A stretch of 64,000 nt of DNA from Microbacterium sp. BK668 (GCF_004362195.1 NZ_SNWG01000002.1:248001-312000), one strand, 5' to 3'; shown: positions 1-8,624, counted from the first letter of the stretch. Program-made: numbers and translations. Notes: generated by a model from the letters alone, not told the origin.

Positions 1-1664
1 GGGTCGCCGCCGCCGACGCGCTGCGCATCCCCGCCGTCGCGGTGTACCAGACCGATGTCATCGCATACGCCGAGAAGTACGGGATGCCGCGGGCCACGGC
101 CTTCGTCGCGTCGCACGTGACGCGGCTGCACCGTCGCGCGACCGTGAACCTCGTACCCTCGTCGGCCTCGTCGCGCCAGCTCGAGCTGCTCGGCGTCGAT
201 CGGCTGCGGCGATGGGGGAGGGGAGTGGATGCCGAGCGCTTCGCGCCCGAGCGGCGCAGCGCCGAGTGGCGCAGCGACATCGCCGGCGACGACCTCATCG
301 TGGGCTACGTCGGCAGGCTCGCGCCCGAGAAGCAGGTGGAGGACCTCCGGGTCCTCGCAGGTCTCCCCGGCGTTCGGCTCGTGATCGTCGGCGAGGGTCC
401 TTCCCGGGCGCATCTGGAGAGGATCCTCCCCGGAGCCCGATTCCTCGGGCACCTCTCGGGCGACGCGCTGGCCGAAGCCGTCGCAGGCTTCGACGTCTTC
501 GTGCATCCCGGCGAGAGCGAGACGTTCGGTCAGACGATCCAGGAGGCGCTGGCCAGCGGGGTGCCGGTCGTTGCGACGGGCGCCGGCGGGCCGGTGGATC
601 TCGTGCGCAGCAGCATCGACGGATGGCTCTACCGGCCGGGCGACCTCACCGACCTGCGAGGACGGGTCGCAGACCTCCTCGGCGACGACGCCAAGCGACT
701 CGCCTTCGCGCGCGCCGCGCGCGAGTCGGTGCGCCATCGCACGTGGGCCGCGCTGTCGGAGCAGCTGCTGGATCACTACGCCGAGGCGCAGCGCCTGCGC
801 CGGATCGACGACGCCCTCCTCTTCCGAGGCGCGACCCGCCCGTCGGCTCCGGCCGCCCCCGCGGACCGCGCCGCGCGGTACACGCGCTACGTGTCTCTCG
901 GCGATTCGCTCACGGAGGGGCTGTGCGACACGTCCCGCATGCCGGCGGGCGAGTTCCGGGGGTGGGCCGACCGCCTCGCCCAGCTGCTCGCCTCCCACGG
1001 CGACGGGCTGGCGCCGCTGCGCTACGCGAACCTCGCGGTGCGCAGCCGGAGGGTCCGCGATCTGACCCTCGGGCAGCTGCCTCGCGCGCTCGCGCTTCGC
1101 CCCGACCTCGTCTCGATCCTCCTGGGGTCCAACGACCTCGTCAGCAGGCGCGCCGCGCCGCGGCTGCTCGCGGCCGAGCTCGAGGAGGGTGTCCGCGCGC
1201 TGCGCGAGACGGGCGCCGACGTCCTGCTCGTGACGCCGTTCCTGCCGCGCCGGCGCGCCGCGCGCCTCTTCGCGCGGCGCTTCGCCGCCTACAACTCAGA
1301 GCTCCGCCGGATCGCGCGCGAGACCGGCTCGATCCTGCTCGATCTGGAGGCCCAGCCCGAGATCGGCGACCTGTCGATGTGGGCGCACGACAAGGTGCAC
1401 CTGCGCTCCCGTGGCCACCGCTTCCTCGCCTACCGCGCCGCCGAGGCGCTCGGCGTTCCGGACGCGGAGGCGCTCGGCGACCTCGACGCGGCGCTGCACG
1501 ACGACGACCCGCGCACGCCCTCCGCGTGGCTCACCCGCGACGCGCTGCCCTGGGTCTGGCGCCGCATGCGAGGCCGCACCGCCGGCGACGGGCGGCGTGC
1601 CAAGCACGACGGGTACGTGGAGCTCCCCGGCCGGGGAACGCCCCGGCCCGCGCCCGCCCGCTGA
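1..1664 (+). CDS. Glycosyltransferase (GT4-like) fused to SGNH/GDSL hydrolase, 5'-partial
   Basis: The reading frame is open from base 3, so the N-terminus lies outside the window. The first ~260 visible residues are the C-terminal Rossmann half of a GT-B glycosyltransferase: GYVGRLAPEKQVEDL, then HPGESETFGQTIQEALASG with the EX7E signature typical of actinobacterial mannosyltransferases. From about residue 295 an SGNH hydrolase follows: block I GDSLTEG with the nucleophile Ser, block III GSNDL, and block V DKVHLRSRGH with the catalytic Asp/His. A short Pro/Ala linker joins them without any stop. GT4 enzymes build glycolipids or glycans and SGNH enzymes (de)acylate them, so one polypeptide may carry both activities. 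Substrates cannot be read from the sequence. The domain calls are firm and the coupled role is inference. Confidence 0.85.
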   Translation, partial: VAAADALRIPAVAVYQTDVIAYAEKYGMPRATAFVASHVTRLHRRATVNLVPSSASSRQLELLGVDRLRRWGRGVDAERFAPERRSAEWRSDIAGDDLIVGYVGRLAPEKQVEDLRVLAGLPGVRLVIVGEGPSRAHLERILPGARFLGHLSGDALAEAVAGFDVFVHPGESETFGQTIQEALASGVPVVATGAGGPVDLVRSSIDGWLYRPGDLTDLRGRVADLLGDDAKRLAFARAARESVRHRTWAALSEQLLDHYAEAQRLRRIDDALLFRGATRPSAPAAPADRAARYTRYVSLGDSLTEGLCDTSRMPAGEFRGWADRLAQLLASHGDGLAPLRYANLAVRSRRVRDLTLGQLPRALALRPDLVSILLGSNDLVSRRAAPRLLAAELEEGVRALRETGADVLLVTPFLPRRRAARLFARRFAAYNSELRRIARETGSILLDLEAQPEIGDLSMWAHDKVHLRSRGHRFLAYRAAEALGVPDAEALGDLDAALHDDDPRTPSAWLTRDALPWVWRRMRGRTAGDGRRAKHDGYVELPGRGTPRPAPAR

Positions 1665-1670
1665 CACGCG

Positions 1671-1746
1671 GTCCGCACGAGCGCCCGTGCGACACGCAGG
1701 TCCGAGGAGAGGGTGCCGCGGCGTGTCCTTCGCAGATCGTGCGGAC
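1671..1746. terminator. Long nested hairpin between convergent genes
   Basis: A perfect 10-bp inverted repeat (GTCCGCACGA at 1671-1680 and TCGTGCGGAC at 1737-1746) encloses a second one (GACACGC at 1691-1697, GCGTGTC at 1721-1727). It sits between two convergent genes and could end transcription from both sides. There is no U-tract, so the terminator reading is inference. Confidence 0.4.
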
Positions 1747-1753
1747 GGCACGC

Positions 1754-2437
1754 TCAGCTGCGCCAGCGGTACTCCGTCTGCGGCCGCCCCTGCGTGCCGT
1801 AGCGAGGCGACCGATCGACGCGCCCCGACTCGACGAGGTGCTCGAGGTAGCGCCGCGCCGCGACCCGCGACATGCCGAGCCGTTCGGCGGTCTCGCTGGC
1901 CGAGAGCGGGCCGCTGTCGCGGACGGCCGCGCTGACCCGCTCGAGGCTCTCGAGCGCGAGTCCCTTCGGCAGCGGCGCGGGGACGGCGGGGCGCATGGCG
2001 CCGAGCATCGCGTCGATCTCGGTCTGCGTCGCCGGCCCCGAGGCATCCTGAGCCCGCCGGCGGAATTCGCGGTACTGCTCCAGCCGGTCGCGGAACACCG
2101 CGAACGTGAACGGCTTCACGAGATACTGCGCGACGCCGAGCGACGCGGTCTGGCGCACGACGTCGGCATCCCGGACGCCCGTCACCGCGATGACGTCGAC
2201 GTCGGCGGCGCGCGCCCGCACGTGGCGCAGGACATCCAGACCCGTCCCGTCGGGCATCGTCATGTCCAGCAGCACGAGGTCGATCCCGCCGCCCGGCGGC
2301 GCGTCGAGGATCGCCGACACCGCCGCTCGCGCGCCGGTGCACTCCGCCACGACGCGGAACCCCTCCAGCCGCGCCAGGTACGAGCGGTGCAGCTCGAGCG
2401 TCAGCGGGTCGTCGTCGACGAGGAGGACGTCGATCAC
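1754..2437 (-). CDS. dctR: CitB/DctR-type two-component response regulator
   Basis: A 227-residue regulator with an N-terminal receiver domain: acidic pocket VDDD at 8-10, phospho-acceptor Asp58 in LVLLDMTMPD, and Lys108 in YLVKPF. The C-terminal half ends in a helix-turn-helix (SASETAERLGMSRVAARRYL, about 179-198), the layout of the CitB/DcuR family that answers di- and tricarboxylate sensors. The GTG start was chosen because the protein then begins directly with the receiver strand (VIDVLLVDDD) and the start overlaps the kinase stop by 4 nt (GTGA), indicating translational coupling. The neighbouring dicarboxylate symporter is the likely target. Family call firm; the dctR name rests on context. 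Confidence 0.88.
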   Translation of the reverse strand: MIDVLLVDDDPLTLELHRSYLARLEGFRVVAECTGARAAVSAILDAPPGGGIDLVLLDMTMPDGTGLDVLRHVRARAADVDVIAVTGVRDADVVRQTASLGVAQYLVKPFTFAVFRDRLEQYREFRRRAQDASGPATQTEIDAMLGAMRPAVPAPLPKGLALESLERVSAAVRDSGPLSASETAERLGMSRVAARRYLEHLVESGRVDRSPRYGTQGRPQTEYRWRS

Positions 2438-3690
2438 GGTCGCCTCGCGGGCAGCACGACCCGGAAGACGGTGGGGGATGCCTCGACCTCGATGCTCCCG
2501 CCGGCTCCCTCGACGATCGACTTCACCAGGGCGAGGCCGACTCCGCGCCCGTCGGCGCCGGCGGGCTTCGTCGAGAAGCCGTGCCGCCAGATCCGGTCGG
2601 CGAGATCGGCCGGGATGCCCCGCCCGCTGTCGGCGACCGAGATGCGGAGTCCGCCGTCGGCAGGCGCCAGCTCCACGCGCACCCACCGCGGCTCATCGCC
2701 GGAGGCGGCGGCATCCAGCGCGTTGTCGAGGAGGTTCCCCACCACGGACACCGCATCGACGGGTGCCAGCGTGCTGCGCGGCGCGGCGGGATCGATGTCG
2801 ACGATCCAGTCGACCCCTCGCTCGCGGGCCTGCGAGGCCTTGCCGAGCAGCAGCGCACCGACGGTCGGGTCGCCGTCCCGACGTGCCGTCACCTGGTCGA
2901 CGAGAGTCTGGGACTGCCGGGAGGTCTCGGTGAGGATCTCGATCGCCTCCTCGGTGCGGCCGAGCTCCAACAGGGCCACCGCCGTGTGCATGCGGTTGCC
3001 GTGCTCGTGCGTCTGCGCGCGCAGGGCCTCGCCGAGCGTCCGGACGGACTCGTACGACGACACCGCGTCCCGGACGCTTCCCGCCGGCAGGTCGCCCGTG
3101 ACGCGCTTGGTGATCCGCCCCGCCGCCAGGGCGCCGAGGAACCCGGCCGCCACGACCGCGAGGGCGATGACGATCGCGAAGGGCAGCCGCGGGAAGAACG
3201 CCGACGAGAGGGACTGGACCGTCACGCCGACCGATGCCCACCCGACGACGCGTCCGCCGACCTCGACGGGCGCGATCGTGCGGACCGAGGGCCCGAGCGT
3301 GCCGCTGAACTCCTCGGTGAGCGTTTCGGGCGAGGCGGGGATCGTGCCCAGGTAATGACGGCCGATCTCCGCCGGGTCGCGGTGCGTCACGCGGATCCCG
3401 TCGGGTGTCATGATCGTGATGAAGTCCACGCCCGTCTCCGACATGAGCCGCTCGGCGTAGGGCTGCAGGCGCGCGGAGGCACCGTCTTCGGGGAGAGCCG
3501 CGCCCACCGAGTCCGTTGCGGCGATGGTCTCGGCGAGGGCCTTCGTCACGCGCTCGGCCTCGGCGCGCACCGCCCGCTGCGCCTCGAAGACGAGAAGGAG
3601 CGCCACGACCGCGCCGACGACGACGACCGCGGCGAGCAGCACGGCGAAGACGCGCGAGGCCGCGCTCGCCGCCGCCTGCCGACCCGCCAT
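2434..3690 (-). CDS. dctS: CitA/DctS-type sensor histidine kinase
   Basis: A 418-residue membrane kinase. TM1 spans about 15-35, an extracellular sCache/PAS-like sensor about 40-165 (VDFITIMTPDGIRVTHRDP is typical of the CitA/DcuS/DctS fold), TM2 about 170-190. The phosphorylation segment THEHGNRMH (227-235) matches the HExxN-x-LH box of this family. The ATPase has the N box GNLLDNALDA (318-327), G1 DSGRGIP (355-360) and G2 GRGVGLALVK (381-390). The ATG at 3690 is preferred over the upstream ATG at 3723 because GGAGGG lies about 9 nt before it. It is divergent from dctA and translationally coupled to the regulator. A C4-dicarboxylate or citrate ligand is inferred from family and neighbours. 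Confidence 0.88.
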   Translation of the reverse strand: MAGRQAAASAASRVFAVLLAAVVVVGAVVALLLVFEAQRAVRAEAERVTKALAETIAATDSVGAALPEDGASARLQPYAERLMSETGVDFITIMTPDGIRVTHRDPAEIGRHYLGTIPASPETLTEEFSGTLGPSVRTIAPVEVGGRVVGWASVGVTVQSLSSAFFPRLPFAIVIALAVVAAGFLGALAAGRITKRVTGDLPAGSVRDAVSSYESVRTLGEALRAQTHEHGNRMHTAVALLELGRTEEAIEILTETSRQSQTLVDQVTARRDGDPTVGALLLGKASQARERGVDWIVDIDPAAPRSTLAPVDAVSVVGNLLDNALDAAASGDEPRWVRVELAPADGGLRISVADSGRGIPADLADRIWRHGFSTKPAGADGRGVGLALVKSIVEGAGGSIEVEASPTVFRVVLPARRP

Positions 3691-3815
3691 CGCGTCGCTC
3701 CCTCCGACCTGCCGTCGCTCCATGGGACCACACGATAGGCCCCCGAGTGCCGGCTCGCCGCGACCAATACGACCACAAGTCCGTGCCGGCTCCGCGTGCG
3801 CGCACCCTGGGTTCA

Positions 3816-3830
3816 CCGCCACGGTGGCGG
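3816..3830. promoter_or_regulatory. 15-bp palindrome upstream of dctA
   Basis: CCGCCAC-G-GTGGCGG is a perfect 7+7 inverted repeat, 34 bp before the dctA start, in the divergent region between dctS and dctA. It is a candidate operator for the adjacent response regulator or a hairpin in the dctA leader. No binding data exist here. Confidence 0.35.
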
Positions 3831-3863
3831 CATCCGACGACGGAGATCTTCACGGAGGCGACG

Positions 3864-5312
3864 ATGGCTCTTTCGACTCGCACGACATCCTTCACACTGC
3901 CGGGCTACAACTGGCGCCGCGGCAAGCAGGCGTGGGACAAGCACACCTGGCTCTATATCGCTGTCATCGCCGCCGTCGTGCTGGGCGCCGCGGTCGGCTT
4001 GATCTGGCCGGAGGCCGGCGTCGCGCTCAAGCCGCTCGGGACGGCCTTCGTCTCGCTCATCAAGATGATGATCGCGCCGATCATCTTCTGCACGATCGTG
4101 GTGGGCGTCGGCTCGATCGCGAAGGCCGCGACCGTGGGCAAGATCGGCGGACTCGCCCTGCTCTACTTCATGGTCATGTCGACCTTCGCGCTCGCGATCG
4201 GCCTCGTCGTCGGGAACGTGATCCACCCGGGCGAGGGTCTCAACATGGCGAGCTCGACCTACGAGGCGACCGCGGAGGCCAAGACGACCGAGGAGTTCCT
4301 CCTCGGCATCATCCCGCTCACCTTCTTCTCCGCATTCACGGGCGAGAACGTGCTGCAGGTGCTCTTCATCGCTCTGCTCGTGGGATTCGCCCTGCAGAGC
4401 ATGGGGGAGAAGGGCCGGCCCATCATGAACGCGGTCAAGCACCTGCAGGCGCTCGTCTTCCGCATCCTCGGCATGATCCTCTGGCTCGCACCCGTCGGCG
4501 CGTTCGGGGCCATCGCGGCGGTCGTCGGCGCGACCGGGGTCGCAGCGATCTGGAGCCTGGGCCTGCTGATGTTCGCGTTCTACGTCACGTGCTTCGTCTT
4601 CATCGTCGGCATCCTGGGCACGCTCCTGTTCGCGGTGACGAGGATCAACATCTTCTCGCTCATCAAGTACCTGGCGCGCGAGTACCTGCTGATCGTCGGC
4701 ACGTCCTCGTCGGAGTCCGCACTGCCGCGCCTCATCGCCAAGATGGAGCACCTCGGCGTCTCGAAGCCGGTCGTGGGCATCACCGTCCCGACGGGATACT
4801 CGTTCAACCTGGACGGCACGGCCATCTACCTCACGATGGCCTCGCTGTTCATCGCGTCCGGGATGGGGGCGCCGATGTCGATCCCCGAGCAGATCGGCCT
4901 GCTCGTCTTCATGATCATCGCGTCCAAGGGCGCCGCGGGCGTCACGGGAGCCGGTCTCGCGACGCTGGCGGGCGGACTGCAGGCCTACCGTCCCGACCTC
5001 GTCAACGGCGTCGGCGTCATCGTCGGGATCGACCGCTTCATGTCGGAGGGCCGCGCCGTCACGAACTTCACCGGCAACGCCGTGGCGACCGTCCTCATCG
5101 GGACGTGGACGAAGGAGTTCGACGCCTCGCGTGCCCGGAAGGTCCTCTCCGGCGAGCTGCCGTTCGACGAGACGACGATGGTGGGCGACCACGACGGGAT
5201 GTCGCCTTCGCCCGACGCGGTGGGCACCCAGGGGCTCGAGGAGGCGGCGGTCGCCGAGGCCGCGGCGAAGGAGGAGCGCGAGCGAGCGCGCGAGGCATCC
5301 GTCACCCGCTGA
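3864..5312 (+). CDS. dctA: Dicarboxylate/amino acid:cation symporter (DctA family)
   Basis: A 482-residue sodium/proton-coupled carrier of the DAACS family that imports succinate, fumarate or malate (some members take glutamate). It has about eight membrane helices starting near residue 30, the serine-rich re-entrant loop GTSSSESALPR (about 283-293), the GYSFNLDGTAIY motif (about 311-322) and the SKGAAGVTG loop, all diagnostic. The tail after about 440 is acidic/Ala-rich and probably cytoplasmic. The ATG at 3864 has GGAGG 5 nt upstream, and the protein starts like its relatives, so the long upstream open frame is not coding. It is divergent from the dctSR two-component pair, which likely induces it, and is followed by a strong terminator. 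Confidence 0.92.
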   Translation: MALSTRTTSFTLPGYNWRRGKQAWDKHTWLYIAVIAAVVLGAAVGLIWPEAGVALKPLGTAFVSLIKMMIAPIIFCTIVVGVGSIAKAATVGKIGGLALLYFMVMSTFALAIGLVVGNVIHPGEGLNMASSTYEATAEAKTTEEFLLGIIPLTFFSAFTGENVLQVLFIALLVGFALQSMGEKGRPIMNAVKHLQALVFRILGMILWLAPVGAFGAIAAVVGATGVAAIWSLGLLMFAFYVTCFVFIVGILGTLLFAVTRINIFSLIKYLAREYLLIVGTSSSESALPRLIAKMEHLGVSKPVVGITVPTGYSFNLDGTAIYLTMASLFIASGMGAPMSIPEQIGLLVFMIIASKGAAGVTGAGLATLAGGLQAYRPDLVNGVGVIVGIDRFMSEGRAVTNFTGNAVATVLIGTWTKEFDASRARKVLSGELPFDETTMVGDHDGMSPSPDAVGTQGLEEAAVAEAAAKEERERAREASVTR

Positions 5313-5328
5313 TCATCACGCCGCCCGC

Positions 5329-5364
5329 ACACCGGGGCCGTCGCCTGTGCGACGGCCCCGGTGT
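5329..5364. terminator. Terminator after dctA (15-bp perfect stem)
   Basis: Arms 5329-5343 and 5350-5364 pair over 15 bp without mismatch around a CCTGTG loop. The hairpin lies between the dctA stop and the convergent small gene at 5375, so it can serve both directions. No long U-run follows, as is usual in high-GC actinobacteria. Confidence 0.75.
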
Positions 5365-5374
5365 CGTGGGCCGG

Positions 5375-5554
5375 TCAGGGCTCGATCTCGCCCGACTCGA
5401 TCGCGGCCTCCCGCTCCTCGTCCACGCGTTCGTCGACCTCGTCCTCTACGGTCTCGAGCGGATCCAGGGTCGGCGGTGCCGTCTCCAGCTCCTCGTCGTC
5501 GTCGAGCGGCACCTCGCGCTCGTCGTCGGGGATGCGCTCGCGGAAGTCGCTCAT
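5375..5554 (-). CDS. Small, very acidic hypothetical protein (59 aa)
   Basis: A 59-residue frame starting MSDFRERIPDDEREV and ending ESGEIEP. Roughly 40% of residues are Asp/Glu, with blocks such as LDDDEELE and DEVDERVDEERE, so the peptide is probably unstructured and highly negative. GGAG lies about 5 nt before the ATG, and the start sits one base after the stop of the preceding acidic gene, so the two are co-transcribed. No family recognised. It may be a DNA-mimic-like or metal/cation-binding peptide, but that is speculation. The coding call rests on the RBS, the tight spacing and the consistent third-position GC. Confidence 0.7.
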   Translation of the reverse strand: MSDFRERIPDDEREVPLDDDEELETAPPTLDPLETVEDEVDERVDEEREAAIESGEIEP

Positions 5555-5555
5555 C

Positions 5556-5783
5556 TCACTCCTCGCCGTAGGGCGGGAGGTCGTCGGCGACGACGTCCGT
5601 CAGGAGCGCGGCCTCCGCCTCACCCTCGATGACGTCGTCCTGCCGCTCGTCGGTGCGGTCGACGGATGCCTCGGCGATCCCCCCGTCGGGATCGGAGACG
5701 TCCGTGCCGCCCGGCCCCCCGGCGAGGTCGGGGAGCTTCTCCGCTTCTTCGTCGATGCTGTGAAAGGTGGGGTCGAAGACCAT
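5556..5783 (-). CDS. Acidic hypothetical protein (75 aa)
   Basis: A 75-residue protein, MVFDPTFHSIDEEAEKLPD..., rich in Asp/Glu and Gly, without membrane segment or cysteine. An AGGAGAG ribosome site lies 6-8 nt before the ATG. It is the middle gene of a three-gene minus-strand run (DUF5302, this gene, the 59-aa acidic gene) with gaps of 30 and 1 nt. Small proteins of this look are common next to DUF5302 genes in Microbacteriaceae as far as I recall, but I cannot name a family or function. Confidence 0.75.
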   Translation of the reverse strand: MVFDPTFHSIDEEAEKLPDLAGGPGGTDVSDPDGGIAEASVDRTDERQDDVIEGEAEAALLTDVVADDLPPYGEE

Positions 5784-5813
5784 GATCTCTCTCCTCTCAA
5801 GCGCCCTTGAGGC

Positions 5814-5996
5814 TCAGCCGCTCTTGCGACGGAACTCCCGCTTGGTCACCGCGCCATGCGTCCCGTGGACGGCCGAGTCGCCGTCCAGGTGCGCTTCTCC
5901 TTCGCGGTGCTGGGCGTTCTTCTTGTCGAGAGCCTCTTTGAATTTGCGCTTCATCTCGTCGGATGCCGCGGTCGCCGGCTTGTCGTCGGTGCTCAT
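5814..5996 (-). CDS. DUF5302 family protein
   Basis: A 60-residue protein of the actinobacterial DUF5302 type: an N-terminal charged helix EMKRKFKEALDKKNAQ (about 14-29), a middle GEAHLDGDSAVHGTHG, and the conserved basic end KREFRRKSG. This matches the family in both length and the closing FRRKxG motif. The molecular role is unknown; the basic tail suggests nucleic-acid or ribosome binding, which is inference. It is first in the small minus-strand operon and divergent from pnp, with about 310 bp between. Confidence 0.8.
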   Translation of the reverse strand: MSTDDKPATAASDEMKRKFKEALDKKNAQHREGEAHLDGDSAVHGTHGAVTKREFRRKSG

Positions 5997-6056
5997 GCCC
6001 CCACCCTAGGCGGCGGGTTTCCGGGCCGCCAGATGGGGCGGGAAGGGCCCGACTGC

Positions 6057-6062
6057 TAGGAT
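6057..6062 (+). promoter_or_regulatory. Candidate -10 (TAGGAT) of the pnp leader
   Basis: TAGGAT is a good TANNNT hexamer located about 245 nt before the pnp start, where transcription of the long leader would begin. No convincing -35 is visible. Confidence 0.35.
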
Positions 6063-6306
6063 CGACAAGGTTGCCCTGTGGCATCCGCTCAATTGAACAC
6101 CTGAGCTCATGGAGCAGGCCCGGCAGGAAGCTGGTCCCCTGTGGTGGATTCCCCGTCGCGCGTCGCGCCGGGTGATCTTCGACTGGTGGCCAGCGCAGGC
6201 GGACCTCGCGATGACGTCGCGCGCCCATATCTGCCTGTTCCTGCTCCTTCGCACAACCTCGCGCTCGATTCGCGCGCGCGAGGCTAAACAAAGAAGGAGA
6301 GACCTC
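6063..6306 (+). promoter_or_regulatory. pnp 5' leader, candidate Actino-pnp structured RNA
   Basis: This ~240-nt stretch has no convincing gene and precedes pnp directly. It can fold: GCTGG (6130-6134) pairs with CCAGC (6190-6194), and inside it ATTCCCCG (6148-6155) pairs with CGGGTGAT (about 6168-6175) with one mismatch and one G-U, capped by the self-complementary GCGC-GTC-GCGC. A conserved RNA called the Actino-pnp motif is known in leaders of actinobacterial pnp genes and is thought to control PNPase autoregulation. Identity with that motif is inferred from position and foldability; I could not align to the covariance model. Confidence 0.5.
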
Positions 6307-8586
6307 TTGGAAGGTCCTGAAATCACCGCCGCCGAGGCCGTTCTCGACAACGGCCGCTTCGGCACCCGCACCGTCCGGTTCGAGACCGGACGCCTCGCCC
6401 AGCAGGCGCAGGGCGCGGTCGCCGCCTATCTCGACGAGGAGACGATGCTCCTCTCGGCCACCAGCGCCGGCAAGTCCCCGCGCGAAGGCTTCGACTTCTT
6501 CCCGCTGACGGTCGACGTCGAGGAGCGCTCGTACGCCGCGGGCAAGATCCCCGGCTCGTTCTTCCGCCGCGAGGGCCGCCCCTCCACCGAGGCGATCCTC
6601 GTGTGCCGTCTCATCGACCGCCCGCTGCGTCCGTCCTTCGTCGATGGCCTCCGCAACGAGGTGCAGATCGTCGTCACGGTGCTCTCGATCGCGCCGGGCG
6701 AGTTCTACGACGCCCTCGCGATCAACGCCGCATCGCTCTCGACGCAGATCTCGGGTCTGCCGTTCTCGGGCCCCATCGCCGGTGTGCGCCTCGCGCTCAT
6801 CCCGGGCCACGGTGAGCACGCCGACCAGTGGATCGCGTTCCCCAACGCCAAGCAGCTCGAGGAAGCCGTCTTCGACCTCATCGTCGCCGGCCGCGTGCTC
6901 GAGGACGGCGACGTCGCGATCATGATGGTCGAGGCCGAGGCGACCGAGGGCAGCTGGAACCTCATCAAGGCCGGCGCCACCAAGCCGAGCGAAGAGGTCG
7001 TCGCGCAGGGCCTCGAGGCTTCGAAGCCCTTCATCAAGGAGCTCGTCCGCGCGCAGAACGAGGTCGCGACGACCGCCGCCAAGGAGGTCCAGTCGTACCC
7101 CGTCTTCCTGCCCTACAGCCAGGAGACGTACGACTTCGTCGCCGGTCGTACGTATGACGAGCTCGTCGGCGTGTACCAGATCGCCGACAAGCAGGAGCGT
7201 CAGAACGCCGACGACGCGATCAAGGACCGCGTCAAGGGCGAGCTCGTCGCCGCCGTCGAGGCGGGGGAGCTCCCCGCCGTCGCGACGATCGAGTTCTCCG
7301 CCGCCTACAAGTCGGTCACGAAGAAGATCGTCCGCGGCCGCATCCTCTCCGAGGGCGTCCGCATCGACGGCCGCGGCCTCGCCGACATCCGTCCGCTCGA
7401 CGCCGAGGTGCAGGTCATTCCGCGCGTCCACGGCTCGGCGATCTTCCAGCGCGGCGAGACGCAGATCCTGGGTGTGACGACGCTCAACATGCTCAAGATG
7501 GAGCAGCAGATCGACTCGCTGTCGCCCGTCACGCACAAGCGCTACATGCACCACTACAACTTCCCGCCCTACTCGACCGGTGAGACCGGTCGGGTCGGCA
7601 GCCCCAAGCGTCGCGAGATCGGGCACGGCTTCCTGGCCGAGCGCGCCCTCGTGCCGGTGCTCCCCGGCCGCGAGGAGTTCCCGTACGCGATCCGTCAGGT
7701 GTCCGAGGCCCTCGGCTCGAACGGCTCGACGTCGATGGGCTCGGTGTGCGCCTCGACCCTGTCGCTCCTCAACGCCGGCGTGCCGCTGCGCGCGCCCGTC
7801 GCGGGCATCGCGATGGGTCTCGTGTCCGACGAGGTCGACGGCCAGACGCGCTACGCCGCGCTGACCGACATCCTCGGCGCCGAGGACGCCCTCGGCGACA
7901 TGGACTTCAAGGTCGCCGGCACGTCCGAGTTCGTCACGGCGATCCAGCTCGACACGAAGCTCGACGGCATCCCGTCGTCGGTGCTCTCCGCCGCGCTGCA
8001 GCAGGCGCACGACGCCCGCATCACGATCCTCGGGGTCCTGAACGCCGCGATCGACGGTCCCGACGAGATGGCCCCGACGGCCCCGCGCGTCATCAGCGTG
8101 CAGATCCCCGTCGACAAGATCGGCGAGCTCATCGGACCCAAGGGCAAGACGATCAACGCGATCCAGGACGAGACCGGCGCCGACATCTCCATCGAGGAGG
8201 ACGGCACCGTCTACATCGGCGCCGTGGACGGCCCTTCGGCCGAGGCGGCCCGCGTCCAGGTCAACGCGATCGCCAACCCCACCAACCCGGAAGTCGGCGA
8301 GCAGTTCCTCGGAACGGTCGTCAAGATCGCGACGTTCGGCGCGTTCATCTCGCTCCTGCCCGGCAAGGACGGCCTCCTGCACGTCAGCGAGGTGCGCAAG
8401 CTCGCCGGCGGCAAGCGCGTGGAGAACGTCGACGACGTCCTCTCGGTCGGTCAGAAGCTCCTCGTGCGCATCACGAAGATCGACGACCGCGGCAAGCTCT
8501 CGCTCGAGCCGGTCCTCGAAGAGGCCGCAGCCGAGCAGGGTGACGCCGCTCCTGCCGAGGGTGCCGAGGCGCCCGCCCAGGTCTGA
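6307..8586 (+). CDS. pnp: Polyribonucleotide nucleotidyltransferase (PNPase)
   Basis: PNPase (759 aa) degrades RNA 3'->5' by phosphorolysis. The sequence has two RNase PH cores (about 10-145 and 330-560, including [14 protein letters not shown] and the second-core LxDxxxxED-type stretch [16 protein letters not shown]), an all-alpha linker, then KH (about 600-660, [16 protein letters not shown]) and S1 (about 670-740, [18 protein letters not shown]). Start: TTG at 6307, 7 nt after AAGGAG, gives the family N-terminus (M)[15 protein letters not shown]. The upstream in-frame ATG at 6109 would add non-homologous sequence inside the leader and was rejected. Expression is probably autoregulated through the leader. 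A strong terminator follows. Confidence 0.96.
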   Translation: MEGPEITAAEAVLDNGRFGTRTVRFETGRLAQQAQGAVAAYLDEETMLLSATSAGKSPREGFDFFPLTVDVEERSYAAGKIPGSFFRREGRPSTEAILVCRLIDRPLRPSFVDGLRNEVQIVVTVLSIAPGEFYDALAINAASLSTQISGLPFSGPIAGVRLALIPGHGEHADQWIAFPNAKQLEEAVFDLIVAGRVLEDGDVAIMMVEAEATEGSWNLIKAGATKPSEEVVAQGLEASKPFIKELVRAQNEVATTAAKEVQSYPVFLPYSQETYDFVAGRTYDELVGVYQIADKQERQNADDAIKDRVKGELVAAVEAGELPAVATIEFSAAYKSVTKKIVRGRILSEGVRIDGRGLADIRPLDAEVQVIPRVHGSAIFQRGETQILGVTTLNMLKMEQQIDSLSPVTHKRYMHHYNFPPYSTGETGRVGSPKRREIGHGFLAERALVPVLPGREEFPYAIRQVSEALGSNGSTSMGSVCASTLSLLNAGVPLRAPVAGIAMGLVSDEVDGQTRYAALTDILGAEDALGDMDFKVAGTSEFVTAIQLDTKLDGIPSSVLSAALQQAHDARITILGVLNAAIDGPDEMAPTAPRVISVQIPVDKIGELIGPKGKTINAIQDETGADISIEEDGTVYIGAVDGPSAEAARVQVNAIANPTNPEVGEQFLGTVVKIATFGAFISLLPGKDGLLHVSEVRKLAGGKRVENVDDVLSVGQKLLVRITKIDDRGKLSLEPVLEEAAAEQGDAAPAEGAEAPAQV

Positions 8587-8624
8587 CCCCTGCGGCGAGC
8601 GCTGCGCCGCAGCGCGTCGTTGTC

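Noticed and set aside
212..3355. Very long open frame on the plus strand (over 1000 codons)
   Set aside because: Arg/Pro/Ala-rich translation typical of the wrong frame in GC-rich DNA; it runs across the GT-SGNH gene and antisense to the two-component genes.
6109..6306. In-frame ATG extension of pnp
   Set aside because: Adds 66 non-homologous residues inside the structured leader; TTG 6307 has the ribosome site and the family N-terminus.
5797..8382. Long minus-strand open frame over pnp
   Set aside because: Antisense shadow of pnp (Asp/Arg/Val-rich, no domain); pnp is certain. The same applies to the frames at 18049-20238, 36391-38286 and 40706-43345.
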